Shown in pieces: positions 9,678 through 18,248 of a stretch of DNA of 64,000 nucleotides. A program made the translations under genes and the position numbers. Below the pieces are notes generated by a model, which ran no database searches, was not told the DNA's origin, and saw nothing but the letters and a program-made list of their open reading frames with translations. Source of the stretch: an aff. Roholtiella sp. LEGE 12411 (lineage in GTDB: Bacteria; Cyanobacteriota; Cyanobacteriia; Cyanobacteriales; Nostocaceae); assembly GCF_015206995.1 (NCBI RefSeq), contig NZ_JADEXR010000006.1:1-64000 (forward strand). The letters are read 5' to 3'. Positions within the stretch are counted from its first letter, which is position 1, and every line of letters begins with the position of its first letter.

Positions 9678-9767
9678 TAGACATCTGGTGAAAAAGTAGA
9701 GACGTAGCACTGCTACGTCTCTACAAGGGTTATGGGTAACGCATATTTAATTTCTACCAGATGTCTA
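9678..9767. mobile_element. MITE-like nested inverted repeat, about 90 bp
   Basis: The ends are a perfect 12-bp inverted repeat (TAGACATCTGGT at 9678-9689; ACCAGATGTCTA at 9756-9767). Inside is a perfect 14-bp hairpin with a one-base loop (9696-9709 and 9711-9724; arm GTAGAGACGTAGCA). It carries no coding sequence. It begins eight bases after the acylase stop codon, so the inner hairpin could also act as a transcription end. Typical of small non-autonomous elements in Nostocales; the family name is not known to me. Confidence 0.6.
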
Positions 9768-9928
9768 TTGTCTACTTTTGGCCTTTGCGATGTCTGCGAC
9801 GGGCTACGTCTACGCCCACAAACTTCTAAGTGTCTGGGGCGATCGCATGAGGCCATATTCTTTATTTGAGTGTAAATAGGTGAGAATAAACTTGTTCCAT
9901 TTGTGCAGAGTTGTCACGAAAATTGTGT

Positions 9929-10726
9929 TTAGCTTTGCTTGTACAAAGCATCTGTCATCTGATGTTTTTGATTAAATAGCGATAAAAACGCCAGTAATAC
10001 AACTCCGATGGTAGCGATCGCAGTTCCCGATGCTTGGGCAAAAATAATCACAATTTGGTAGCGGATAGCATCCACAGGACTAGCACCAGCCAAAATCTGA
10101 CCAGTCATCATTCCTGGTAGACTAACTAACCCCATCACCATCATTGAGTTAATTGTGGGAATCATCCCGATTCTTAATGCTTCTTTAATTGGTTGATGTG
10201 CAGCTTCCCAACGAGTTGCACCTAAAGTTAATAGTGCTTCTACTTGTTCTCGACGATTAATTAAATCTTCCATAAAACGTTCTAACGTCAGAGATGTACC
10301 AGTCAGGGCATTACCTAAAATCATACCTAACAGAGGAATAAGATACTGGGGATCGTACCAAGGATGTACTTGAATAATCGCGCTAACAGTAAAGCCTGTA
10401 ACTAAAAATGAACCACAAAAAAGCGAAATAAAATTATTCCAGTAAATGCTGGCAAATCGTCGGCGAGTCCGATTAACACTTGATAGACTTGCCATAATCG
10501 TCATCGCTAGAGCTAACGCTATAATTAATATTGGATTACGAAGAGTAAATACCCATTGTAACAAGTATCCTACCAACAACAATTGCACTACCATGCGTAG
10601 TGAAGCAATTAAAAGACTTTTTCCTAGCCCTAAATTCAGAGCGAATGAAAGACCTATATTAATGAGAATAAATAAAGCCGCTAATGCAAGTTGGATGTAA
10701 CTAATAGAAAGATAACTGGCTGCCAT
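9929..10726 (-). CDS. fetB: FetB-like ABC permease (UPF0014 / YbbM family)
   Basis: 265 residues with about seven membrane segments. Family landmarks are LRMVVQLLLVGYLLQW, a central PLLGMILGNALTGTSL, the ATPase-contact stretch REQVEALLTLGATRWEA, and INSMMVMGLVSLPGMMTGQILAG. In Escherichia coli FetB forms with FetA an exporter that limits excess iron in the cytosol. The gene overlaps fetA by one base (start codon at 10726, fetA stop at 10726-10728), so the two are coupled. Its presence among siderophore import genes suggests balancing of iron, though the substrate here is unproven. Confidence 0.88.
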   Translation of the reverse strand: MAASYLSISYIQLALAALFILINIGLSFALNLGLGKSLLIASLRMVVQLLLVGYLLQWVFTLRNPILIIALALAMTIMASLSSVNRTRRRFASIYWNNFISLFCGSFLVTGFTVSAIIQVHPWYDPQYLIPLLGMILGNALTGTSLTLERFMEDLINRREQVEALLTLGATRWEAAHQPIKEALRIGMIPTINSMMVMGLVSLPGMMTGQILAGASPVDAIRYQIVIIFAQASGTAIATIGVVLLAFLSLFNQKHQMTDALYKQS

Positions 10727-11427
10727 TATTCGTTAAACTCTAAGTTAATTTGACGATGGGTAATGCGCTGCAATTGTGCTGAATCGTGACTTGTCCAAAG
10801 ATATGCTCGTTGGGTGTCTTCTTTTTGCCAAGCTGCAACCAAAGCTTCTAAACAATTGGCTGTGGCGACATCTAATGAGGCGGTAGGTTCATCAAGTAAT
10901 AATACTAAAGGGGAAAGTTGCAAAGCACGCAGAAAAGCCACAATTTGAGATTCACCGCCAGAAATTGCACTCACAGGACGTTGTAAAAAATCAGCAGGTT
11001 TATGTAAAAGTTGTAAATAATTAAGAATTAGCTCGCGTTTATAAACTTGATGTCGATGGGCTGCTAAACGATAAACTTGTTTTAAATTATCTTCTACAGT
11101 TCCTTCCCAAAGTGCAGGGCGCTGGTGGAGATAAACAACTTGAGAGCGATAATAAGGTGTGTAGTAAGCATCGATAGATTTTCCTTGAAAAAAAATGTAT
11201 CCTGCTTGTATTGGATCGAGAGTAGCAATCATTCTTAGCAGCTGACTTTTACCAGAACCTGAAGCACCAACTACAGCAATGCGTTCTCCTGGTAGAAGTT
11301 CAAAATTTAAATTTTGCCATAACCATTGATTTTTGATTTTTCTACCTAAACCTTGTACTGATAAAATTGGAGCGTTAGTAAATGATTCGGAATTGGTGAT
11401 AGAGCTTTTACTTAGTTGATTGGCCAT
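10726..11427 (-). CDS. fetA: FetA-like ABC transporter ATP-binding protein
   Basis: 233 residues, a single nucleotide-binding domain. Walker A is GASGSGKSQ, unusual in ending SQ where most have S-T/S but similar to FetA relatives; the Q-loop is YLHQRPALWEG; the signature is ISGGESQ; Walker B is LVLLLDEPT; the switch His is in TSHD. It is cytoplasmic, bound to FetB, with which it is cotranscribed (fetA first). The N-terminal 20 residues are poorly conserved and Ser/Asn-rich. Expected to power metal export rather than uptake, because no binding-protein gene accompanies it. Confidence 0.87.
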   Translation of the reverse strand: MANQLSKSSITNSESFTNAPILSVQGLGRKIKNQWLWQNLNFELLPGERIAVVGASGSGKSQLLRMIATLDPIQAGYIFFQGKSIDAYYTPYYRSQVVYLHQRPALWEGTVEDNLKQVYRLAAHRHQVYKRELILNYLQLLHKPADFLQRPVSAISGGESQIVAFLRALQLSPLVLLLDEPTASLDVATANCLEALVAAWQKEDTQRAYLWTSHDSAQLQRITHRQINLEFNE

Positions 11428-11790
11428 TCAGCTTGTTTGTAGTAGTTTTTTTAATAGAGTTGTTGGCAAATAACCCTCTTCTCTCACTGTTTATAATGCC
11501 AATATACCGTCGATTAGAGGGCACTTATTTAGGTAATTTTTCACAGCCATTATCGAGTTGATAGAAGATGCCATCCAACATCTCTGTTTTTGTTCAGTTG
11601 GGCGGTCTAGTCTGCTTCTTTGTCCGCAATATCTGAGACAGTAGAGGTTCAAGAATTTCCCACTCTTAGTCTGTTAACTAGAGTACAGCATAGCTGCCGC
11701 ATCAGGCTTTTGCCGTCAATGTACTTCGATACAGTAAAAGATGTGAAATGGGTTCTATAGCAATGTAGATATCGCAACAAATGTTGAATG
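11428..11790. other. Intergenic region with a transposase relic
   Basis: Between fetA and the sucrase/ferredoxin-like gene. The middle part is a decayed IS5-type transposase start (listed separately). The rest, 11428-11518 and 11678-11790, shows no gene or RNA that I recognise. Confidence 0.5.
11519..11677 (-). pseudogene. Relic of an IS5/IS4-type DDE transposase N-terminus
   Basis: Read on the minus strand from 11677 the frame gives LTD-stop-EWEILEPLLSQILR, then TKKQTRPPN-stop-TKTEMLDGIFYQLDNGCE and KLPK-stop. This is the conserved N-terminal domain (DUF4096 type) of IS5-family transposases. There are at least three in-frame stop codons, two at positions where the family has Gln and Trp, and the catalytic DDE part is absent. 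A short piece is also missing after the NGC motif. It is a dead fragment and shows that this boundary has received insertions before. Confidence 0.8.
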
Positions 11791-12786
11791 CTACTCTACT
11801 TCTACTAAATGACTAACACGATATTGCTTAATTTTTTCCAAGGGTTCATTTTCTCCCGAATAAAAAGCGGTCATTACATAACCACTAACTTCTACCTTAG
11901 CTTCATAAGCACCGCTTTTACTTCCATCTGGTGTAGTGAAATCAATCCGAACATCTGCCCATTCTTGATTAATTTGATCCTGAGCAATAACTTGACCTGA
12001 TTTTTGGTATTTGAGCCAATTCCAGCCCACTTGGAGCCATATTTCTCTTTCTACAATTTGCACCAATTTGGATAAACCACCCCATCCCCGATAATAAGGG
12101 TAAAGTTCTTTGACGGAACCATGATTCCATATCAATAAATCCAAAATTTCTGGCTGCAAATGACCGTAGTAGCGTCCTTGAGGTAAATCAACTAGGGTAG
12201 GCGCAAACTGATGACCACCAAAATGGCTACATCGCCAAACCCGCAAGTTGCTATTAGTTACAGCAGCATACTCAGAACGCAATTTTTGATAAAGAGGATA
12301 ACCAAATCTGCTACAAGCAGCATCAACGTTACCGTGGTTGCAAACAAGTAATTCTCTAAGATGATTACTTTTTTGCCGATACTGTTCAAAATCTGGTAGC
12401 TTTTCTGGTTCTTTTATTAAAGCCAGTGCTAAAGCACCAATTTCAGCATCGGGTACGAGAAATTCTTGTTTCTCATACTCAGCAAATAACCCTGCTGGTC
12501 TATGGTAGTGAAAGACGTGCTTATAACCAGGTATAGAGTACTCCGGATCTGGAGCGATCGCCAGCTGCCGAATTGTTCTACCATGTTCCCAAACAAAATT
12601 CAATGCGTCCAACACTCCTTGCGGCATAGGTTCGGGTTCAATCCAAATCTCAACTGGCCAGGGTTGTGGAGCTTCAATAATTAAATATTGTTCAACTGCT
12701 ATGGCAGAGCCAATGGGGTCTTCACCATTAGCTTGGGAAATTTCGGAACAGAAACGGCATTTGTTACGGGTCTGATTGATTACCAT
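11791..12786 (-). CDS. Sucrase/ferredoxin-like family protein
   Basis: 331 residues, with the thioredoxin-like ferredoxin fold of the sucraseferredoxin/Apd1 family. N-terminal Cys pair CRFC (residues 10-13), then ELLVCNHGNVDAACSRFGYPLY with the CNHG Cys, and RVWRCSHFGGHQFAPTLVDLPQGRYYG, the family's signature His/Cys region. These Cys and His residues are candidates for binding a 2Fe-2S cluster. No signal peptide, so cytosolic. In related proteins the role is redox, and in this neighbourhood it could reduce ferric iron released from an imported siderophore, which is inference. It stands alone on the minus strand; the start at 12786 fits the family N-terminus. The name 'sucrase' is historical and should not be read as sugar hydrolysis. 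Confidence 0.8.
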   Translation of the reverse strand: MVINQTRNKCRFCSEISQANGEDPIGSAIAVEQYLIIEAPQPWPVEIWIEPEPMPQGVLDALNFVWEHGRTIRQLAIAPDPEYSIPGYKHVFHYHRPAGLFAEYEKQEFLVPDAEIGALALALIKEPEKLPDFEQYRQKSNHLRELLVCNHGNVDAACSRFGYPLYQKLRSEYAAVTNSNLRVWRCSHFGGHQFAPTLVDLPQGRYYGHLQPEILDLLIWNHGSVKELYPYYRGWGGLSKLVQIVEREIWLQVGWNWLKYQKSGQVIAQDQINQEWADVRIDFTTPDGSKSGAYEAKVEVSGYVMTAFYSGENEPLEKIKQYRVSHLVEVE

Positions 12787-12820
12787 ATTTAAATTGACCT
12801 ACACACCATAAAATATTAAT

Positions 12821-13035
12821 AGGACTTACGCAACTGGCACACAAGGCTTCTGGTATAAGAGTCAAGGGTCAAGGGTCAAGGGGAGCCACTGCGCCCTTGC
12901 GGCTCTTTTGACTTGTTCGCGCAGCGGCAACCACAGGAGAAGCAAGTGGCGTTCAAGAATCAAGATTTTTTGGACTTTTGACCTTTGACTCTGGACAACC
13001 TCTGGCGTTAAAAATATGACACTTGCGTAAGTCCT
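12821..13035. mobile_element. MITE-like element, about 215 bp, with 13-bp terminal inverted repeats
   Basis: AGGACTTACGCAA at 12821-12833 is the exact inverse of TTGCGTAAGTCCT at 13023-13035. Inside, AGAGTCAAGGGTCAAGG near 12857 pairs roughly with CTTTTGACCTTTGACTCT near 12974-12991, so most of the element could fold as one imperfect hairpin. A GTCAAGG heptamer is repeated at the left and a small palindrome with GCGCAGCGGC lies in the middle. No transposase is encoded; a 66-codon frame across it is not credible. A clear target duplication was not found. Confidence 0.6.
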
Positions 13036-13297
13036 GATTAAAAAGAATCGCCCGTTGCTCATTGTTTCAACAGTCGCTCGGATTTTTATAAATGAATTTT
13101 TGGTATTTTGCTTTTTTGCACTGCTAAAGCCAGTAAATCATAATTTTAATGAAATTTATTAGTAATAAATTACTTAAAAAGAATTATTGCTGGGTTAACA
13201 GTCGTTTCTATAGTATACTGTTTTTGCATAATTTTCTCAATTAGTTTTGATTGGATTACAACTTTCAGAACAATCCTGGCTAAGATTTGGCGACGTT
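13036..13297. promoter_or_regulatory. AT-rich leader of the exporter gene
   Basis: After the MITE-like element the sequence is AT-rich up to the exporter start, with TATAGTATACTG at 13210-13221, which could hold a -10 box. No sharply defined operator was recognised. Low confidence; listed to account for the gap. Confidence 0.25.
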
Positions 13298-15067
13298 ATG
13301 AAAATTGGTCTAAAACAGTTTTGGAATTTATTCATAGACTACCTTAAGCCTCAAAAGGGGCGCGTTGCCAAGTTTGCGATCGCTCTATTAACTAGTATCG
13401 GTTTGCAACTCCTCAATCCGCAAATTCTACGTAATTTCATTGATACGGCTGTAGCGGGTGGCTCCGTGCAAAACTTATTCTCCGCCGCATTTCTATTTAT
13501 CGGTGTAGCTTTAGTAATGCAATTAATGTCAATTGTGGCTACATACTACGGCGAAAACGTTGCTTGGACAGCTACTAATGCCTTACGTGCTGATTTAGTT
13601 GAGCATTGCCTAAAACTCGATTTATCTTTTCACAAGGTTTCTACACCTGGTGAATTAGTGGAACGAGTGGACGGTGATATTCACAATCTTTCAGAATTCT
13701 TCTCAAAATTTAGCGTTTACATCTTAGGTAGTTTGCTGCTGATTTTGGGTGTGATTGTGGTCATGTTCGCCGAAGATTGGCGAGCTGGTATGACTATTTC
13801 ATTTTTCGCCCTGACTGCGCTGTCTACTCTAATTCGTCTACGTTCCATCGCCGTCCCCTTTTGGGGAAGTTATCGCCAAATCAATGCAGAGTTTTTCGGA
13901 TTTTTGGGTGAGCAACTAACTGGCATTGAAGACATCAGGGCAAATGGTGCCAAAAATTATGTTATGCACCGCTTCTATAAAATTCTGCAACGCTGGCTAC
14001 CAACCTATCACAAAGCACGCTTTGCTGATACTATCCTCTGGGGTACAACTAACGGTATATTCACGCTAGGTAATATCATTGCTTTGGCTGTAGCTCTTTA
14101 CCTTTGGAATCAAAAAGCGATCACTATCGGAACTGCATACATATTTTTTTACTACACGACTCTTCTAAGCGAACCAATTGAGCAAATTCGCACTCAGTTA
14201 GAAGAGCTTCAACAAGCAGAAGCCAGTATTTATCGTATTCAAGACTTATTTCAAATGCAATCACAACTGAGTGCAGGAGGCAAAGAGTTACTTCCTAATG
14301 GCGCACTTTCTGTTACTTTTACAAATGTCTCATTTAGCTATAACGAGCGCATCAAAAGGCAAGATACAAAACCGGAATTGATACTGCAAGATATATCTTT
14401 CCATTTACCGCCCGGTCATGTATTGGGACTATTAGGACGTACAGGTAGCGGTAAAACGACTTTAGCACGGTTATTGCTGAGATTATATGACTCACAATCA
14501 GGCACAATTTGTTTGGGGAATGTGCCCATCAATCAGGCTCCCTTAACAGACTTACCCAAGCACGTCGGGCTAGTAACTCAGAATGTCCAGTTATTCCAAA
14601 CCACAGTCCGCAATAATCTCACCTTTTTTAACCAAAATATCAGCGACGATCGCATCTATGAAACCTTGGAGATGCTGGGATTATCTGCATGGCTACATTC
14701 ATTACCCAAAGACTTAGACACTGAATTAGGGCCTGATAGTAGCGGCTTATCAGCAGGACAGGCGCAATTATTAGCATTTACCCGTGTTTTTCTCAAAGAT
14801 CCTGGCCTAGTAATTTTAGATGAAGCATCCTCACGCCTCGATCCCACAACAGAAAAACTCATTGAAAAAGCTATAGACCAGCTATTGATTGGGCGTACCG
14901 CCATCATTATCGCTCACCGATTAGCAACCGTGCAAAGAGCAAATCAAATTCTGATTTTAGACAAAGGTCGGGTTAGCGAATATGGTTTGCGGGAAGAATT
15001 AATTCCAAATTCTCATTCACGCTTTGCTCAATTACTGAAGACTGGTTTGACAGATTTATTAGTATGA
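13298..15067 (+). CDS. ABC exporter half-transporter (membrane domain fused to ATPase)
   Basis: About 589 residues from the ATG at 13298. The frame could start at a TTG at 13247, but the 17 extra codons lack conservation signs, so ATG is preferred; neither has a strong ribosome binding site. The N-terminal half holds six membrane helices (type I exporter fold). The C-terminal ATPase has Walker A GRTGSGKTT, signature LSAGQ (the usual second Gly is Ala), Walker B LVILDEAS and the switch His in IAHRL. It forms a pair with the exporter at 15267, most likely as a heterodimer. Since it lies between siderophore import and synthesis genes, export of the peptide siderophore or its precursor is the likely role. 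Confidence 0.88.
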   Translation: MKIGLKQFWNLFIDYLKPQKGRVAKFAIALLTSIGLQLLNPQILRNFIDTAVAGGSVQNLFSAAFLFIGVALVMQLMSIVATYYGENVAWTATNALRADLVEHCLKLDLSFHKVSTPGELVERVDGDIHNLSEFFSKFSVYILGSLLLILGVIVVMFAEDWRAGMTISFFALTALSTLIRLRSIAVPFWGSYRQINAEFFGFLGEQLTGIEDIRANGAKNYVMHRFYKILQRWLPTYHKARFADTILWGTTNGIFTLGNIIALAVALYLWNQKAITIGTAYIFFYYTTLLSEPIEQIRTQLEELQQAEASIYRIQDLFQMQSQLSAGGKELLPNGALSVTFTNVSFSYNERIKRQDTKPELILQDISFHLPPGHVLGLLGRTGSGKTTLARLLLRLYDSQSGTICLGNVPINQAPLTDLPKHVGLVTQNVQLFQTTVRNNLTFFNQNISDDRIYETLEMLGLSAWLHSLPKDLDTELGPDSSGLSAGQAQLLAFTRVFLKDPGLVILDEASSRLDPTTEKLIEKAIDQLLIGRTAIIIAHRLATVQRANQILILDKGRVSEYGLREELIPNSHSRFAQLLKTGLTDLLV

Positions 15068-15266
15068 ATAAAAGGCAGGAGGTGAGCCACTGCGGTGGAC
15101 AAGTCTTCCAGGATAAAGCAAGTAGCGAACCCGAAAAGCGGAAGAAACTGCTTTTACTCTCACTCTTTTGAAAATTACTTATATTTGATTTCTTCGCACC
15201 CACCTGTGGTTTTCCTCTTTTGTGGTAAGCGCCTCTGCGTGAAATGAAAAACTATTTGAAATTTAT

Positions 15267-17156
15267 ATGAGCAAAAAAAATAATATGTCAGCAACCAAAA
15301 AAACACCAGCTTGGAAATTATTATGGAACCTAATTTGCTATAAACCAAAACTGTACATAATTGATACCTTTTTTTGGATTTTAATTATGGGCTTGCCTGC
15401 CATTCCTGGGTTAATTATCCGAGAATTCTTTGATAGTCTGACAGGCGAAGCACAATTTGGATTAACACCTTTAGCTTGGATTGCATTATTGTTGGCTCTG
15501 AATTTAGGACACATTGGGACAATATTTGCAGGGCGCTTAACCAAAACTCAGCACCGTTTCATCATGAGTTCGTTGCTGCGACGCAATCTCTTAGAACGCT
15601 TGTTAAACAATCCTAATGCTCAACCTGTGACTGTTAACAGTGGGGTGGAAAAATCTGTGTCCCAAGGTGAAATTATTAGTTATTTTCGTGAAGATGCTCA
15701 ACAAATAGAAGACAATGTGGCATGGATATCAGAACTACTTGGGGAAGGAATATTTGCTGTTCTTTCTTTGGTTATTTTATTAAGCGTTAATGTTCAAATG
15801 ACCTTGTTTGTTTTTCTGCCTTTGGTTGGGATGATCGGCATTATTCAACAAGTAGAAAATCGCATCAAACGATACCGCAAAGCTAGTCGCGAAGCAACAG
15901 AAAAGGTGACAGGAATTTTAGGCGAAATATTTAGTTCGGTGCAAGCAATTAAAGTAGCTGGTGCAGAAAAAGATGTGCTGGATCATTTTCGCACTCTCAA
16001 CGATAAACGCCGCGAAGTAATGGTCAGAGATAGCTTATTAAATGCGATGTTAGATTCAGTATTTCAAAATATGGTGAATCTAGGGACGGGTTTAACTTTG
16101 GTGCTAGCTTCTGTGTTAATTCAGAGCCAAAATAGTCAGCTGACTGTAGGTGATTTTGCTCTGTTTATTTATAATCTTTCCTTTGTCACGGGCTTTTTCA
16201 ACTCTTTAGGGAGATTCATGGCATTGTACAAGCAAACTGAAGTCTCCTTTGAGCGCATGACAGCTTTGCTTTCTGGTGCGACAGCAGATACTTTGGTCGC
16301 CAAAAATCAACTTTATCTAAATAACCTGCGCGATGGGCTACGCCGCGCCGTAGGCGATCGCAAACAACCACTTTCACCCTTAGAACAACCACAAAGGCAA
16401 AAGAGCGATAAGCCTGACGACATGGCTAACGCTTACCGCTTACAATTGTTAACCATATCTAACCTCACTTACCACTATCCCGGTACTAACCAAGGAATAA
16501 CAGACATCAGCTTTCAACTACAGCGCGGTAGTTTGACTGTGATTACTGGTCGCATTGGTTCTGGTAAAACGACACTGCTACGAGTTTTATTAGGATTATT
16601 ATCCAAGCAATCAGGTGCTATTTATTGGAATGGGTGCTTAGTAGAAGACCCCGCTAATTTCTTTGTACCACCTCGTAGTGCTTATACTCCTCAAATTCCC
16701 CAACTGTTTAGTTATTCCTTGAGAGAAAATATTTTACTGGGTTTAGAAAAAACTGATTCCGAAATAGAAAAGGCGCTAAAAATGTCCGTATTTGAACAAG
16801 ATTTAGCTGCCATGAATGAAAAAATGGAAACTTTAGTAGGAGCGAAAGGAGTTAGACTATCTGGTGGACAATTACAACGTTTAGCAGCTGCCCGAATGTT
16901 TGTTCGTAAACCAGAATTGATGGTTTTTGATGACCTTTCTAGTGCATTGGATGTAGAGACAGAATTAGCGTTATGGTCGCGGATATTTAATAACAAAATT
17001 GAAGAAGAAAATTGGATGCCAACTTGTCTTGTGGTTTCTCATCGGCGTTCTGTTTTACGTCGCGCCGACAAAATAATTCTACTGAAAGCAGGTAAAATAG
17101 CAGCGCAAGGAAAGTTAGATGAAATTATTAGTAAAGGTGAAGAGTTAAATTTTTGA
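15267..17156 (+). CDS. ABC exporter half-transporter, second member
   Basis: 629 residues. Six membrane helices in residues about 25-330, then the ATPase: Walker A GRIGSGKTT (about 430), Q-loop YTPQIPQLFS, signature LSGGQLQR, Walker B LMVFDDLS (the usual catalytic Glu after the Asp is Asp), and switch His in VSHRRS. Only 199 bp separate it from the first exporter gene, with repeat-like sequence in the gap. The degenerate Walker B end here and the altered signature of its partner are the asymmetry seen in heterodimeric exporters. An in-frame palindromic repeat (16330-16361) lengthens the linker between the two domains. Likely inner-membrane exporter for the siderophore pathway. Confidence 0.88.
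   Translation: MSKKNNMSATKKTPAWKLLWNLICYKPKLYIIDTFFWILIMGLPAIPGLIIREFFDSLTGEAQFGLTPLAWIALLLALNLGHIGTIFAGRLTKTQHRFIMSSLLRRNLLERLLNNPNAQPVTVNSGVEKSVSQGEIISYFREDAQQIEDNVAWISELLGEGIFAVLSLVILLSVNVQMTLFVFLPLVGMIGIIQQVENRIKRYRKASREATEKVTGILGEIFSSVQAIKVAGAEKDVLDHFRTLNDKRREVMVRDSLLNAMLDSVFQNMVNLGTGLTLVLASVLIQSQNSQLTVGDFALFIYNLSFVTGFFNSLGRFMALYKQTEVSFERMTALLSGATADTLVAKNQLYLNNLRDGLRRAVGDRKQPLSPLEQPQRQKSDKPDDMANAYRLQLLTISNLTYHYPGTNQGITDISFQLQRGSLTVITGRIGSGKTTLLRVLLGLLSKQSGAIYWNGCLVEDPANFFVPPRSAYTPQIPQLFSYSLRENILLGLEKTDSEIEKALKMSVFEQDLAAMNEKMETLVGAKGVRLSGGQLQRLAAARMFVRKPELMVFDDLSSALDVETELALWSRIFNNKIEEENWMPTCLVVSHRRSVLRRADKIILLKAGKIAAQGKLDEIISKGEELNF
16330..16361. repeat. Palindromic repeat inserted in frame, exporter linker
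   Basis: GCGATGGGCTACGCC followed by GCGCCGTAGGCGATCGC. It ends in HIP1 and is nearly the same as the copy at 41034-41065. It is translated as DGLRRAVGDR between the membrane and ATPase domains, a tolerant linker. Confidence 0.85.
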
Positions 17157-17172
17157 CTTTATCAACTCCTTT

Positions 17173-18153
17173 TCAGGCTGAAGCTAGATATTTAAAAAGA
17201 TCATCAAGTAGCTTATTGACTCCAAAAAAACCAAATGTCCACCATCTATTTACTTGTACTGCATACACTTGATTATTTTGTGCTGCTTTTAGCGTAGTTA
17301 AAAGAGGATTTTTGAAAAAAGTTTGTGCCAATTGCTGAGTATCATTCATGATAAATAAAATATCAGCATCGTAATTTTTTAATACCTCGATACTCGATAC
17401 TAAAGTATCTTCCTTTTGGTTTACTAGTGTAGGTATAAGTCTAATACCAATGTCTTGGAAAACTTGATTATAAGTTTCATTATCTGAATATGTAGCGATG
17501 AGACTTTCTGCAAAAAGATTAATCACTGATACTTCTATATCTTTTAGACGCTCACCCATTAAATTTTGTAACTTCTTAACTCGTTCATAGTATTTAGCGA
17601 TGACTTGTTCTGCTTTTTCAGATTTACCTAATACTTGAGCAATAAAGCGGAGATTTTCTTTGAAAGAATAATTTAGACTCGGCAAATCTACGACAACTGT
17701 AGGTGCGATCGCTGATAATTGCTTGTAGATGCTTTTTTGATATTCACGCATCAAAATTAAATCGGGTTTGAGCATGAGAACTCTTTCCAAATTAGGCTGA
17801 TTTCCCACACCAACTATCTCGATACCAGCCGCTTCATCATTGGTTACACCACGGAATAAAAAGTCGTACTCTGGAAAATAACTTACTGTACCAATTGGTT
17901 TGACACCCAAAGACAATACTGGATCTAAAAGACCAATATCATTTAATACAATTATTCGCTGTGGCTTAATAGGAATTCTTGTTTCCCCTAAAGCGTGTTT
18001 GACTAAGCGTGTAGCTACTGGTAATTGAGAATTCGCTGACTTACTATCACCCTGAAATGGCTGATTTTGGAAAAGATACCTATGACTTACCCAAAGTAAA
18101 ACAATAGTCACAATTCCTAGTAAAAAAAGTTTGATAAAACGCTTGATTTTCAT
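17173..18153 (-). CDS. fecB: Iron-siderophore ABC importer, substrate-binding protein (FecB type), membrane-anchored
   Basis: 326 residues. Captures ferric siderophore in the periplasm and delivers it to a FecCD permease. The body has the class III binding-protein pattern: PQRIIVLNDIGLLDPVLSLGVKPIG, then PNLERVLMLKPDLILM, and a C-terminal Trp/Phe-rich end. The N-terminus is a hydrophobic segment (about 5-24) after basic residues, without the lipobox Cys usual for bacterial binding proteins; it probably stays as a membrane anchor. It is downstream of the receptor gene on the same strand (95-bp gap) and is likely cotranscribed. The cognate permease and ATPase are 10 kb away (4093-7097). Confidence 0.87.
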   Translation of the reverse strand: MKIKRFIKLFLLGIVTIVLLWVSHRYLFQNQPFQGDSKSANSQLPVATRLVKHALGETRIPIKPQRIIVLNDIGLLDPVLSLGVKPIGTVSYFPEYDFLFRGVTNDEAAGIEIVGVGNQPNLERVLMLKPDLILMREYQKSIYKQLSAIAPTVVVDLPSLNYSFKENLRFIAQVLGKSEKAEQVIAKYYERVKKLQNLMGERLKDIEVSVINLFAESLIATYSDNETYNQVFQDIGIRLIPTLVNQKEDTLVSSIEVLKNYDADILFIMNDTQQLAQTFFKNPLLTTLKAAQNNQVYAVQVNRWWTFGFFGVNKLLDDLFKYLASA

Positions 18154-18248
18154 ATTTTTGTCTCCACTTTACCCCACTTACTAAGCAATAGAAAGCTACT
18201 ACGCGTCTATAAGTATGCAGACAAACGTAGTGGCTCCCATAGTGTTGA

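Noticed and set aside
9929-11427. Part of the siderophore import system
   Set aside because: Permease is of the UPF0014/FetB type, not FecCD, and there is no binding-protein gene with it.
12862-13062. 66-codon minus-strand frame
   Set aside because: Lies almost wholly in the inverted-repeat element and reflects its GTCAAGG repeats.
13247-13297. TTG start for the first exporter
   Set aside because: The 17 extra residues have no support; the ATG at 13298 begins a more usual N-terminus.
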